Assembly: GCA_963575745.1 (NCBI GenBank)
Contig: CAUYUJ010018543.1
Coordinates: forward strand, 122,501 to 150,385
Direction of reading: 5' to 3'
DNA: 27,885 nucleotides
From: Prorocentrum cordatum
Lineage: Eukaryota; Sar; Dinophyceae; Prorocentrales; Prorocentraceae
The notes below the pieces were generated by a model. It was not told the DNA's origin and ran no database searches. It saw nothing but the letters and a program-made list of their open reading frames with translations. This document shows, one piece after another, positions 16,804-25,400 of the stretch. Each line of letters begins with the position of its first letter. Positions within the stretch are counted from its first letter, which is position 1. A program made the translations under genes and the position numbers.

Positions 16804-17479
16804 ACTGGATCCTGCTCATGCGAGACGATTCTGAGCAGGGCTTCGGGCAGGCGCAGCACCATCGTGAGCGCCCCGGGCACCTGGCCGCCAGCCTGTACCA
16901 GGGCGTTGGGGAGGAATTGATTGCGATGTTTGACCTTGGCGCCAAGCAGGCAGCTGACTGCAGCGGTCGGGCCACCGGTCCCGTTTAGAAGTATACCACC
17001 GCAGGAGGTGCCTTGGCTCGGCAGCAGCCTTCGGGGACACAGCAGACACGGGCGTTGCGCACTCTGCAATCGTATGTCTATGGTCCTCGTGTCTTGCATT
17101 TGAAGCACAACGAGCGAGCCTGTGCACGCACCTGGGGTCATTTGGCTGAATTTTTGGGTGTTGTCGGTAAAAGTGGTCGCCTGCGGCCCCATATTGATGC
17201 CCCGTTGGTCAGCATCGCAGTTCACGTGCTCACACGCACCGCTACACAGCCCGTCACTACGTACCCGCAAATACTGCAGTTCCTTGGTGACTTATTCGGT
17301 AAGGCTGCTCGGCATGAAGAGCATCGGTAAGGCTGCTCGGCATGAAGAGCATGAAGACCAAGCCCAAGGGCTGGCAGCTATCAACAGTGGTGGGCCCAAA
17401 TGGTATCTCCAGCTTTCCAAGAGACATCGTGACCTCGCAACGAGAAGCCTGGGGTCGTACCTGGGATGGCCCCAATGAG
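16804..17479 (+). pseudogene. LINE linker between endonuclease and RT, with frame-shifting 28-bp duplication
   Basis: Frame 3 runs from about 16800 with a single stop (TAG 16986) through LRTLQSYVYGPRVLHLKHNE, WGHLAEFLGVVGKSGR and LFGKAARHEEH. There the 28-base unit CGGTAAGGCTGCTCGGCATG... (17297-17324) is repeated exactly at 17325-17352. Because 28 is not a multiple of three, the next residues (EDQAQGLAAINSGGPKWYLQ) are in frame 1. Reverse transcriptase sequence then continues in frame 2 from about 17380. Confidence 0.7.
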
Positions 17480-18630
17480 GTCCCTCTGGATGTCGATGTT
17501 GGGCCACTCCAGGGACATGAAGCTGGCCTGGGTGAACTAGCCGACCTACTTCAGCAGGGCCCGAGGTACCCCCCATTGCAGATCAAGGATTTACGGGATG
17601 GTGCCATTAGATTTCCATCCAGCACGGCGGTCGGGGCTGACGGGTTCCGCCCGCGCCATTGGGCCCTCGCCAGCAACGGTGCACTTTCCCTCCGTGGGTA
17701 CCTGCTCTACTTGTGTGAATATGGGGGTGCTTGGCCTACTCTGTTGCGGCGCGCGCACATCATCTTACTCGCCAAACCGTCTTGGGGATGCCGGCCGATT
17801 ACACTGCTTCAGTCGGTCTATCGTCTTTGGGGAAAGGCGCGATTGGATCGGGTCCGCGGCTGGATTTGGCGTCTTGGGAGACCGTGCGTCGCTCTTGGGG
17901 CGCAAAAAGCGGCGACCGACGCGGCAGCCCTATTGTTGGTCCATGCGGAAGCGGCGGAAGTAGGCGCGGGGGGGGGGCGTCACCATCCAAGCCATTGTTG
18001 ATATCGAAGAGTGCATCGATCGGATCCGTTGGCGGTCGCTGGCAGCGGCGGTGGCAAAGCGTCATGTCTTGCTCGGCTGCTTGTTCTAGTGCTGCAGATG
18101 TACAGATCGCCGCGCAGGATTTCGTGGGATGCGTCGTTCTCTGAGCAGATCTGGGCCACCAGAGGTGTACTACCTGGCTCTCCTATGGCCATGTTATGTT
18201 TGAGATGCGTGATGTTGGAGCCGTTCGATGTAATGTATGCCAGCACAGATTATCTTCAGGATCTTACATTTTGCACGTCCACGATATTACGATTACCATC
18301 ATGGACCCCCAACATAAGATAGTCGAGTCGGCCGTCACCTTTCTTTCGTCTCTCGTGTCGACTCCGGAGACCATGGGCCTCACCCCAGCCAAGCACAAGA
18401 TGACGGTCACCTCGACGTCGTCGCACTTTGGGAAGAAAGTCGTCTGTCGTCCCCGACAGCTCGGGTATATGTGTCTTTCGGCCCTGGGAGCCTTGGATAT
18501 TGAAGTCGCTGCTGGGCGTCGGCTGGAATTCACCAGGTTGCGTCCTCGCATCGCCAAGACGCGAGCCCGGATGCCCAGGTTATCGGTTGTTAAGAAAGCT
18601 GGCGCTCTGGTCACCCGGTTTTCTAGATAG
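17480..18630 (+). pseudogene. LINE reverse transcriptase remnant
   Basis: The RT would copy element RNA into DNA at the nicked target. Visible blocks in order: STAVGADGFRPRHW and AHIILLAKP (frame 2, about 17618-17777), CRPITLLQSVYRLWGKARLD (fingers, 17789-17848), IVDIEECIDRI (motif A with its Asp, frame 3, 17991-18023), MYRSPRRISWDASFSEQIWA and TRGVLPGSPMAM (motif B, frame 2). Then comes LHVHDITITI (frame 1, 18271-18300), where LYVDD is normally found, then MGLTPAKHKM and LDIEVAAGRR. Four frame changes plus replacement of Tyr and of the first YxDD Asp by His make it inactive. The family assignment is secure. Confidence 0.9.
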
Positions 18631-18639
18631 GCTTTACCG

Positions 18640-19253
18640 CCCGCACTTGTCCAGCAGATGCGAGTCGTCATGAGAGGCACGTGGTGCACTCCAGGGGGCC
18701 ACTGCCTCGGTCTGGTTGTCGGCGTGTGTCCAAGGCGCCTCCGTGGGAGATGGCCCGCAGGTCCATTGTTGGGCCCGGCCCGTCTATCAGTGGACCCCTT
18801 CTGGTTCGTGACCCGTGCACCATTCGCGACGTGTGGCAGAAGGGGTGGAAGAGGCAGATCTTCCGAGTACTTCGCTCCAAGAAGCGGTGGGGGCAAGTTG
18901 CAGGTACTGCGGGAGCGATGTTGCTCTCCCTTCGCGCAATGGGATGGAGGTCGGTCTCGGCCTTTGTCGTGGTCACATATTCAGGTGACATGCCCGACTT
19001 CCGCATCGATGCGCCGCTCAGTGTGCGGGAATTGGCGAGAGTTGCTGCTCTTCGTAAGTTGCGGGCCCAGTGGGCCACGCGCATCAAGATCGCCGACGAC
19101 TGGATGATTCCCAAGGAACCCATCGGCTACTGGATTGAGCCCGTCCTGAAGCTACTCCACCACGCCCCTGAGGTCCCCGATGGCGCCAGCGACGACAGTT
19201 GGCCCGAGGACGACGAGGTTGCTCCAGAGGCCCAGACTTGGGCCCCCACCTAG
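18640..19253 (+). pseudogene. LINE thumb/connection region
   Basis: A frame from about 18681 to TAG 19251 reads IRDVWQKGWKRQIFRVLRSK, AGAMLLSLRAMGWRSVSAF and VRELARVAALRKLRAQWATR. Arg/Lys-rich helices with conserved Trp are typical of the region between RT and the zinc motif in dinoflagellate LINEs. The end is acidic (SWPEDDEVAPEAQTWAPT). No catalytic role is known for this part. Confidence 0.65.
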
Positions 19254-19269
19254 AACGAAAGTGTCATGT

Positions 19270-19354
19270 TGAGAACGATTGCGGCTCTGCAAGCACGGGT
19301 ACAAGGGTGAGAACGATTGGGCCTGAGAACGACTGTGCCATGCTGAGAACGATT
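19270..19354 (+). repeat. Four TGAGAACGATT words
   Basis: TGAGAACGATT (one copy GACT) is found at 19270, 19308, 19324 and 19344, mixed with two CT(G/C)-CAAGCA(C/T)GGGT words. These local duplications have broken the LINE frame between the connection region and the zinc motif. Confidence 0.75.
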
Positions 19355-19401
19355 GGGCCCCCAGCCGGCTCTACAAGCATGGGTCTGCGGAGACCCCAAA
19401 G

Positions 19402-19455
19402 TGCCCATGTTGTGATCATGAGTATTGCTCACCATATCACATCATATGGGAATGT
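19402..19455 (+). pseudogene. LINE zinc-binding motif (CxxC...H...C)
   Basis: CPCCDHEYCSPYHIIWEC fits the Cys-x2-Cys, His, x4, Cys zinc motif that stands between the RT and RNase H regions of many LINEs (typical form CPLC...H-x-x-W-E-C). The preceding local duplications separate it from the connection frame; a TAG follows within five codons. Confidence 0.7.
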
Positions 19456-19639
19456 CCGGGTCGTGAATAGCAGCGGCTGGCCGCTTTAGGCGACGCCGAC
19501 TTGCGAGGGTTCCCTGCGAGGACCCACGGCTCGTGGTTTTGTGCTCGTGGGCTACCGTCTCGCTCGTGCTTCCGTGTGCTACAGCCTCGAGACGACAGTG
19601 ACCGTCGGCACGTTCGCTACGGAGCATTGGAAAACGTCA

Positions 19640-20075
19640 CTGGCGACATTTACACAGACGGTGCCTGCAGGAAGGCGTGGTTCTGGCCCGAGGCGTCGCA
19701 TGCGGGGTGGGGGTTCGTCAAGTACACGTCCTCGATTGAGCTCATGCCGTTCGGTGCCCTCTCAGGTCCCCTTCGGAGCTCACCACGAGCTGAACTTCAT
19801 GCGTTCCTGGAAGTCCTTGGTGTGTGTACACCCCCGTGCATGTACACGCGGATTACATGGGGCTCGTCGAAGGTTTGGTCTGGGGCCCCAGGTATACCAC
19901 GGGCCCTAGACGGCCGGATGCCGATTTATGAGCTAAAATCCAGAGAAAAATGATGATCACGGTGGCCTTGGAGAGGCCATTCAGGTGTCACATGTTCGGG
20001 GCCACCAGAGGGGCGACTCGATCAGTGCGAGGGCCAGCAGATGGACCGACCTCGCTGCTAGATTTGGTAGAGATT
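19640..20075 (+). pseudogene. LINE RNase H remnant
   Basis: RNase H removes the RNA strand of the RNA:DNA hybrid. GDIYTDGAC holds the first catalytic Asp (codon 19657-19659). SPRAELHAFLEVL carries the catalytic Glu, both in frame 1. VHVHADYMGLVEGL (from 19836, frame 3) holds the third Asp. HVRGHQRGDSISARASRWTD followed by LAARFG (frame 2, about 19991-20068) is the terminal His block. So every catalytic residue is present but in three different frames, separated by single-base indels and stops. Confidence 0.85.
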
Positions 20076-20245
20076 GGCATGCCCCCTCTCGTCTTCAGAT
20101 TCGCGCGATGAGCCTGGCTCTTCGCTCCACGCGCCGAGTGTTGCATTGGATTGTTACAGCGCGTCTGCATCGTGCCAGTTTTGGGAGGACCGAGACGCGT
20201 GCTCGTACCAAGCGGGTCTCACGTCGACGGCGAGCCAGTCAGGCG

Positions 20246-20282
20246 GCCACTCCTCCTACTCCTCCTCCTGTTCCTCCTCCTC
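20246..20282. repeat. Short (TCC)n tract
   Basis: Imperfect TCC repeats between the RNase H region and the C-terminal region of the LINE. Confidence 0.8.
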
Positions 20283-20374
20283 ACTGGCACCAGCACCTCC
20301 CTGAGGGCTGTGGGTTCGTTCGCTGCACATACTATAAGAAGGGAGCGAGGACTGAATAATCCAGGCGCAAGCTA

Positions 20375-21217
20375 ATGGCCACCACGTGTAATGCGAGGTT
20401 ATACCAGGCGGTGCGAGCAGAGTCCGACTCCCCCCCGAAGTCTAGGTTTTCTGCGGTTCGGTCTGTGCCTGAGCCCCCCCGGGGACCAAGGCAGCGGGGG
20501 GGAGCCGCCGCCCACAGCCTCGTCTATCGAGGCTGTACGCCACGCTCGGGCCACCACGGCCCACGGACCTTCTCGTCAGCTCGGACCTGGCTCCCCGGGA
20601 CTCCAGGGACGGGGACGCGGAAGGGGAGGAAGCGGGAAGCCTGCAGCTTCTTACAGGAGCCATTGTCCCAGCGGCAGCGTGTCACTTGCTCTCCGATTGT
20701 TGTCACTTGCGCGGCTGACAGTTTCGAGCTTGCTGCTGCCACCGGGCGAGTCAGCTTCAGGGAAGGCGCCCCGCCCCGTCGAGGCGATGTCGACCCCTCG
20801 GCGACCCGTCCGCGTGAGGGGCCCGCTTGTCTCCCCGACCGCAAGAGACAACGCACCGGGATCGGCAGAAACGATCGGCCCAAGGAGGCTGACTACACAA
20901 TCCCTGCCGCCTTCGTCCCAAGGACGAGCATCGTGCCTGCTGTGGCCGCCTGTGGCCACCGTTTGTGGGTTGTTCCAGGGTATTGCGTCCTATGCGTGCA
21001 TTGCGGATTTTATTCCACGAGGAGTGCGGGTCACCTTCTTATAACAAGTGACGCGGACGAGAATCGCATTTCTGATAGGGCTGCCCGCAATCGGAATTGC
21101 TTCTTTCTTGCCGCCACCCTGCCGACGAAGGGCGGGATGGATGTCGTGTTTTTTTTCCGTGCCCAGGCCTTTGCGGGCCACGGATCCCGAAGTTCACTGG
21201 CTTCGGTTCCCTTTTGA
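20375..21217 (+). pseudogene. LINE C-terminal region with Cys/His cluster
   Basis: One frame is open to TGA 21215. Most of it is basic and unstructured, but CGHRLWVVPGYCVLCVHCGF (from 20951) followed by YSTRSAGHLL resembles the zinc-ribbon-like tail (H-x-L...G-Y-x-x-C-x-x-CG-x-Y) found at the end of dinoflagellate LINE proteins. No homologue of the first 190 residues is recognised, and the start codon is arbitrary. It could instead be non-coding DNA downstream of the element apart from the Cys cluster. Confidence 0.45.
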
Positions 21218-21439
21218 GCCCAGCCACGCAGGGCCTGTTGTGCACGAAACCCCTTAGTGCCTGGCGGCGGCCCGCTTCATATTGCATATTTCGCATAACT
21301 ACAAAACAAGATTGTGTTCCGCGCCCTGGCCGTGATCCTTCGGGTGGGCTGGTGTGTGCTCGGAACCTCGAGGGAGGCCCATTTGGCCCCCTCTCAACTG
21401 TTGTGCCCGCCTGTGCTTCAGACGCGGCGGCGACAATGC

Positions 21440-21545
21440 AGAGTCTTATCCTCCTCCTCCTCCTCCTCCTCCTCCTCCCTTTCCTCCTCCTCCTCCTCCT
21501 CCTCCTCGTCCTCCTCGTCCTCCTCCTCCTCCTCCTCCTCTGCTC
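21440..21545. repeat. (TCC)n tract
   Basis: TCC repeats with CGTCC interruptions. The sequence before it (21220-21440) holds no recognised feature. Confidence 0.9.
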
Positions 21546-21734
21546 TCTCTGCCTCCTCTTGCCCCCGGCTCCTTTTTTGCCTCTGCCCTGGCCACCTCCT
21601 CCCGGTGGCCATTCGATGTTGAAGTTGGCTTAGAAGGACCCCCGAGGGGGAAGGGTGGAGGAGTAGGACGGGGTGGGTCAGGTGGGGCGTCTCCCAACGG
21701 TCTCGAGGGGGTTTGGAGGAGGGTGGTGTATGAT

Positions 21735-21938
21735 GATGCCGATGATGAGGATGGGGATGATAATGATGAGTATGATGAGGATGAGGATGAGCATGCGGAT
21801 GAGGATGAGGATGAGGATGATGCGGATGAGGATGATGATGCTGCTGTTGATGATGATGATGTCGATGATGCTGCCCATGATGGTGATGATGCTGCTGATG
21901 CTGAGAATAATGAAGGTGATGATGGTAGTGGAGGTGGA

Positions 21939-21981
<43 letters not shown>

Positions 21982-22035
21982 CTGATGATGATGATGATGA
22001 TGATGATGATGAGGATGATATGGAAAATGAGGAAG
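21735..22035. repeat. (GAT)n microsatellite
   Basis: About 300 bases of GAT/GAG/GCT trinucleotides. In its three frames this reads Asp-, Met- or His/Ile-rich on the two strands, and no frame is taken as a gene. Confidence 0.95.
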
Positions 22036-22255
22036 AGGAGGAGGAGGAGGAGAGAAGGACGAGGAGAAGGAGGAAAAGGAGGATGAGGGAAGGATAGGGG
22101 AGGAGAAGGAGGAACAGAGGAAGCGGGAGAGGCGGAGGAGGAGGAGGATCGGGAGACGAGATAAGGAGCTGTTAGAAGAAGCAGGAGGAGGAGAAGGGGG
22201 AGGAGGATGAGGAGGAGGAGGAGGAGGAGACGAAGGAGGAGGAGGAGGAGACGTT
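22036..22255. repeat. (GGA)n/(GAA)n purine tract
   Basis: AGG, GAG and AAG trinucleotides follow the GAT tract without a break. Confidence 0.9.
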
Positions 22256-22560
22256 GAGCCCAGCCCCCCAGTCGCTGAGACGGCGCATGCCTGGAGAAGC
22301 TGCCGCAAAGGTCGTGATCTTGGCCCGGGCACTGGAAGAGGTGCCAACTCGGCCCCGAGACTGCCTCCGCGGACTCGAGAGCAGTCGTCGGGTCGGGCCC
22401 AGCGCTCCGTTCGTCGGGGCGCGAGGAGCCGGCAGCCCGACCCCGACACTCTTGTCCGTCGAGGCCGAGCTGGTTTTTGGCCATCCGCTCGGCCCCGAAA
22501 CTCTGCTCCCAACCATCCTTTGGTGTTGGGTCCTCGTTTCGAAGAGGCAGCGCCCCGCGT
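22256..22560. other. Unassigned GC-rich DNA
   Basis: A plus frame is open from 22254 to 22769, but most of it is compositional and I recognise no domain. Confidence 0.35.
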
Positions 22561-22640
22561 CCCACCTTCCTTCCTCCTCCCCCTCCTCCCTCCTCCCCCT
22601 CCTCCCTCCTCCCCCTCCTCCCTCCTCCCCCTCCTTGCCT
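22561..22640. repeat. (CCTCCTCCC)n tract
   Basis: A nine- to twelve-base pyrimidine unit is repeated in tandem. Confidence 0.9.
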
Positions 22641-22669
22641 CTGCTCTCGGCACACCTCTCACCCGTTTC

Positions 22670-22785
22670 GAAGAAGCTCCTCGAGGGGGTGTGCCAATTC
22701 GGAAAGGAGGCAGTCGAGTGTGTTCGTCAACTCGGGAGGAGGCCGTCGATGGGGGTTTGTCAATTCTGAATGAGGCCGTCAGCGG
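22670..22785 (+). repeat. Short tandem unit before the gap
   Basis: GAGGC-GTCGA-G-G-GTT-GTCAA-TC is repeated about two and a half times (GAAGCTCC, GGAGGCAGTCGAG, GGAGGCCGTCGATG, GAGGCCGTCAGCGG) and is cut by the gap, suggesting a larger tandem array collapsed there. Confidence 0.5.
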
Positions 22786-22885
22786 NNNNNNNNNNNNNNN
22801 NNNNNNNNNNNNNNNNNNNNNNNNNNNNNNNNNNNNNNNNNNNNNNNNNNNNNNNNNNNNNNNNNNNNNNNNNNNNNNNNNNNNN
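22786..22885. other. Assembly gap of 100 N
   Basis: Exactly 100 N, the usual placeholder for a gap of unknown size. ORFs reported across it are meaningless. Confidence 0.98.
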
Positions 22886-23057
22886 GGGAGGATGAGAAGG
22901 GGAGGGGGAGGGGGAGGAGGAGGATGAGAAGGGGGAGGGGGAGGGGGAGGAGGAGGTGGAGGGGGAGGAGGAGGAGGAGGAGGAGGAGGAGGAGGAGGAG
23001 GAGGAGGAGGAGGAGGAGGAGGAGGAGGAGGAGAAGGAGGAGGGGGAGGAGGGGTGG
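22886..23057. repeat. (GGA)n tract after the gap
   Basis: GGA and GGGGA units; starts immediately after the N run. Confidence 0.95.
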
Positions 23058-23164
23058 GGAGACTCCCTCCGTTTTCTTATGCTCCCTCCCCGCTTCTTGT
23101 TCAAACCGTCTGAGGTCCTGCACGCCCCAGGTGCATTCCGCGCTCACGGTCTGCTTTTGTCCAA

Positions 23165-23227
23165 TCGGGGGGGGCCCTCCACCCCCCCCCCACCCCCCCC
23201 CCCCCCCCCCCCCCCCCACCCCCCCCC

Positions 23228-23259
<32 letters not shown>

Positions 23260-23262
23260 ACC
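23165..23262. repeat. Poly-C tract with scattered A
   Basis: Nearly 100 bases of C with occasional CAC on the plus strand, so long G-runs on the minus strand. The length is likely to be imprecise in sequencing. Confidence 0.9.
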
Positions 23263-23419
23263 CGCGCCCGTCGCCAAGCCCCACCCACCCCCTGCTTTTC
23301 TTTCGCTCCCTTTCCGCGTCGCCGCCTGCCGCAAGCCTGAGCGGCCTGCTCCACGTCCGTGTCCTCCCTGCGGTTCCTGTCCACAGCCACTTCTTACTCT
23401 CAGATGCCCCAGTCGAGAG

Positions 23420-23503
23420 GTCACCATGGGCTCGCTGATTAACGCGTGTGCTGAGGCTGGGAAGTTGAACAGGGCTGAACGCATTCTGGAGGCAATGACC
23501 GAG
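23420..23503 (+). CDS. PPR gene exon 3 of three seen
   Basis: The frame reads VTMGSLINACAEAGKLNRAE followed by RILEAMTE, a nearly complete PPR motif: first helix SLINACAEAGK, second helix RAERILEAM. It begins at AG|GTC (acceptor AG 23418-23419) in the phase needed to follow VPNE of exon 2. The proposed donor is GAG|GACACT (GA at 23504-23505); reading on gives only DTWPS and a TAA at 23519, so either the exon ends here or the protein stops. The next PPR exon would lie beyond this window or be missing. The PPR identity is strong; the link with exons 1 and 2 is an inference from phase and motif continuity. Confidence 0.7.
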
Positions 23504-23639
23504 GACACTTGGCCATCATAATTCTGGCAGTGCGAGGATGCTGTATGTTGAGGTGGATGATGTGGATGAGCTGCGAGGGGAAACTAGCTATACTATTCGT
23601 TGGTGCTCGTCATCATGTGCACGTGCGTGCATCCGATAC

Positions 23640-23821
23640 ATATATATATGCATATGTATGTCTTGCCGCATACATATGTTTATAGTCACATTTATAATCA
23701 GAGAGATAAAAGAGATAAGTGGAGAGAGAGATAGAGAGAGGGAGAGATACATCCAACGAACGTAAGAGTGCGCGTCTGTGTGTGTAGAGGGAAGCGGCGA
23801 TATATATATATATATATATAG
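23640..23821. repeat. (TA)n and (GA)n microsatellites
   Basis: TATATATGCATATG at 23640-23656, GAGAGATA units at 23699-23749 and an uninterrupted TA block at 23801-23821. Confidence 0.85.
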
Positions 23822-23879
23822 AAAAAGAGAGAGAGACGGAGACAGACATTCCGTGCGAGTGCGCGCGCATGCGCGCGTG

Positions 23880-23916
23880 AGTGTCTGTGTGTGTATGCGC
23901 GTGCGCGTGCGCGTGC

Positions 23917-23955
<39 letters not shown>

Positions 23956-23974
23956 TGCGTATGCGTGCGTGTAC

Positions 23975-24015
<41 letters not shown>

Positions 24016-24050
24016 TGTGTTTGTGCGCGCGTGCCTGTGCGTGTGTGTCG
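23880..24050. repeat. (GT)n/(GC)n microsatellite
   Basis: Two long GT runs separated by GTTTGTGCGTATGCGTGCG; GTGC units at both ends. Confidence 0.95.
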
Positions 24051-24304
24051 ATCGGGCTTTTTTGCCTCTGGGCGATTACGGCCCCAGTCCCGCACCACCT
24101 CTGCCCCGCTGCCACTGGCAGCAGTGGCCGTGCACCACCTGCCGCTTCCCTAGAAGACTCGTCGTGCCGCAGGGCCCGCGGGGCCTGCCTCGTGATGTGC
24201 TCCGCACACATCCGGGATCGGCCCCCTCCTACGCCGCCCTGGCACGCCGCCGCGGGCTCGACGCGATCTGAACTGCGGCCCTTCCTCACGCCTGCCACTC
24301 CTCC

Positions 24305-24465
24305 AGATGAGAGGAGGAGGAGGAAGAGGAGGAGGAGGAGAAGTCGTGGAGAGGGGGAGGTGAAGGAAGAGGAGGAGGAGAAGGTGTGGACGAGGGTGAG
24401 GAGAAGGCGTGGAGGACGAGGAGGAGGAGGAGGAGGAGGAGAAGGGTGACGGAGGAGGAGGATCA
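24305..24465. repeat. (GGA)n/(GAA)n purine tract
   Basis: AGG and GAG units with GTGGA interruptions. The preceding 24060-24305 is GC-rich DNA without a recognised gene. Confidence 0.9.
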
Positions 24466-24661
24466 GACGGCGTGGACGAGGGGGATGTAGATGCCACCCC
24501 CTACCAGGGGAAGGAGTTATTCCATCACTTTCCCTTCGCCCCAGGTTCCAGGTCAGAATCCCATGGTTAAGTCAGGCATGTCCCTCTACAGGGGGAACCT
24601 CCAAGAACAGTACAAACATGGTATGATGACGCGCGGGATCTCGGAGATTCTCGATCTGTGC

Positions 24662-25087
24662 TCACCCAGTCTTACCCTTGGCCTGGGGCCAGGTCTGCGC
24701 CGACCTTGTCGCGAGTCGTGATCCTGGAGGCGTCCCCGGTTCCGACCCAGGTGGCTTCGGCGTTTTGGCCTCTATCACTTCCTCCGCGCCCGACGTCTCC
24801 TGCTCAGTGATACTTGTGATGCTGACATTCTTGTCGGGGGCGGCCAAGAGCGGTGGGGCCCCACGGTGGGGGCGGCGAGGGGGAGGGGGTGGATACTTCA
24901 AGGCCAGGGCCATGATATCTTCTTGCATGGATTTCATGCCCCCCCCGTGTCATTTCAATGCATCCCCCTGCTCCCTCCATGGGCCGCGCGCGTGCTTCGG
25001 ACCAGAATTCACGAACCCCTCTGGGACGCTCCCCTCTCGGACACCCCACGGGACACTTCCTACGCAGATCGTGATGACGTCGAACAT
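24662..25087 (-). pseudogene. Unrecognised minus-strand coding remnant with one in-frame TGA
   Basis: On the minus strand one frame starts with Met at 25087 and reads MFDVITICVGSVPWGVREGS, then GFVNSGPKHARGPWREQGDALK, meets TGA (24952-24950), and continues in the same frame as HGGGMKSMQEDIMALALKY. A Pro-rich stretch and NVSITSITEQETSGAEEVIE follow, ending at a stop by 24662. The residues are varied and not repeat-driven. At 24675 (minus) the sequence GG|GTAAGA could be a splice donor. I do not recognise the family. It may be a decayed gag-like or host gene; a Trp-to-stop change (TGG to TGA) would explain the break. Confidence 0.35.
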
Positions 25088-25096
25088 GATCCATGG

Positions 25097-25400
25097 GGGT
25101 TTCTCAGTAGGGCTTAGGCGACCCGTCCTCCTAGGCGACCCGTCCTCCTCCTCCTCGTCCTCCTCCTCCCGCCTCCTCCTCCTCCTCCTCCTCCTCCTCC
25201 TCCTCCTTCCTCCATCTCCTCCCCCTGCCCCTCCTCCCCCTCCTCCTCCTCCTTCTCTCCTCCCTCCGCCTTCCTCCTCCTCCTCCCGCCTCCTCCTCCT
25301 CCTCCTCCTCCATCTCCTCCCCCTCCTCCTCCCCCTCCTCCTCCTCCTCCTCCTCCTCCTCCTCCTCGCCTACGGCCCCGGGGGGGGGGACCGTGCAACG
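25097..25400 (+). repeat. Composite repeat: left flank, (TCC)n, right flank (copy 1)
   Basis: The left flank GGGTTTCTCAGTAGGGCTTA-GGCGACCCGTCC is followed by an extra GGCGACCCGTCC. A TCC tract (25142-25370) follows, then CGCCTACGGCCCCGGGGGGG-GACCGTGCAACGG. It is the first of three such units at the end of the window. Confidence 0.8.

Larger units (their letters stand above)
14020..21250 (+). mobile_element. Decayed LINE (non-LTR retrotransposon): EEP endonuclease, RT, RNase H
   Basis: In order: a coiled-coil region, a long unassigned frame, an endonuclease/exonuclease/phosphatase-like domain, a reverse transcriptase, a connection region, a CCHC-like zinc motif, RNase H and a C-terminal Cys cluster. 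All are on the plus strand. This is the order of dinoflagellate LINEs that encode APE-type endonuclease and RNase H. The domains are spread over all three frames with stops, and the RT catalytic motif is altered, so the copy is inactive. Ends are approximate: the left edge is set by the TCC tract, the right by loss of coding signal. No poly-A tail or target duplication was seen. It lies wholly within the proposed PPR intron 12957-23419. Confidence 0.85.

Noticed and set aside
21673-22097. Asp-rich or Met-rich acidic protein
   Set aside because: It follows exactly the GAT repeat in three frames, with no unique domain.
21418-22662. Long minus-strand ORFs rich in His, Ile or Ser
   Set aside because: They are translations of the (GAT)n and (GGA)n microsatellites.
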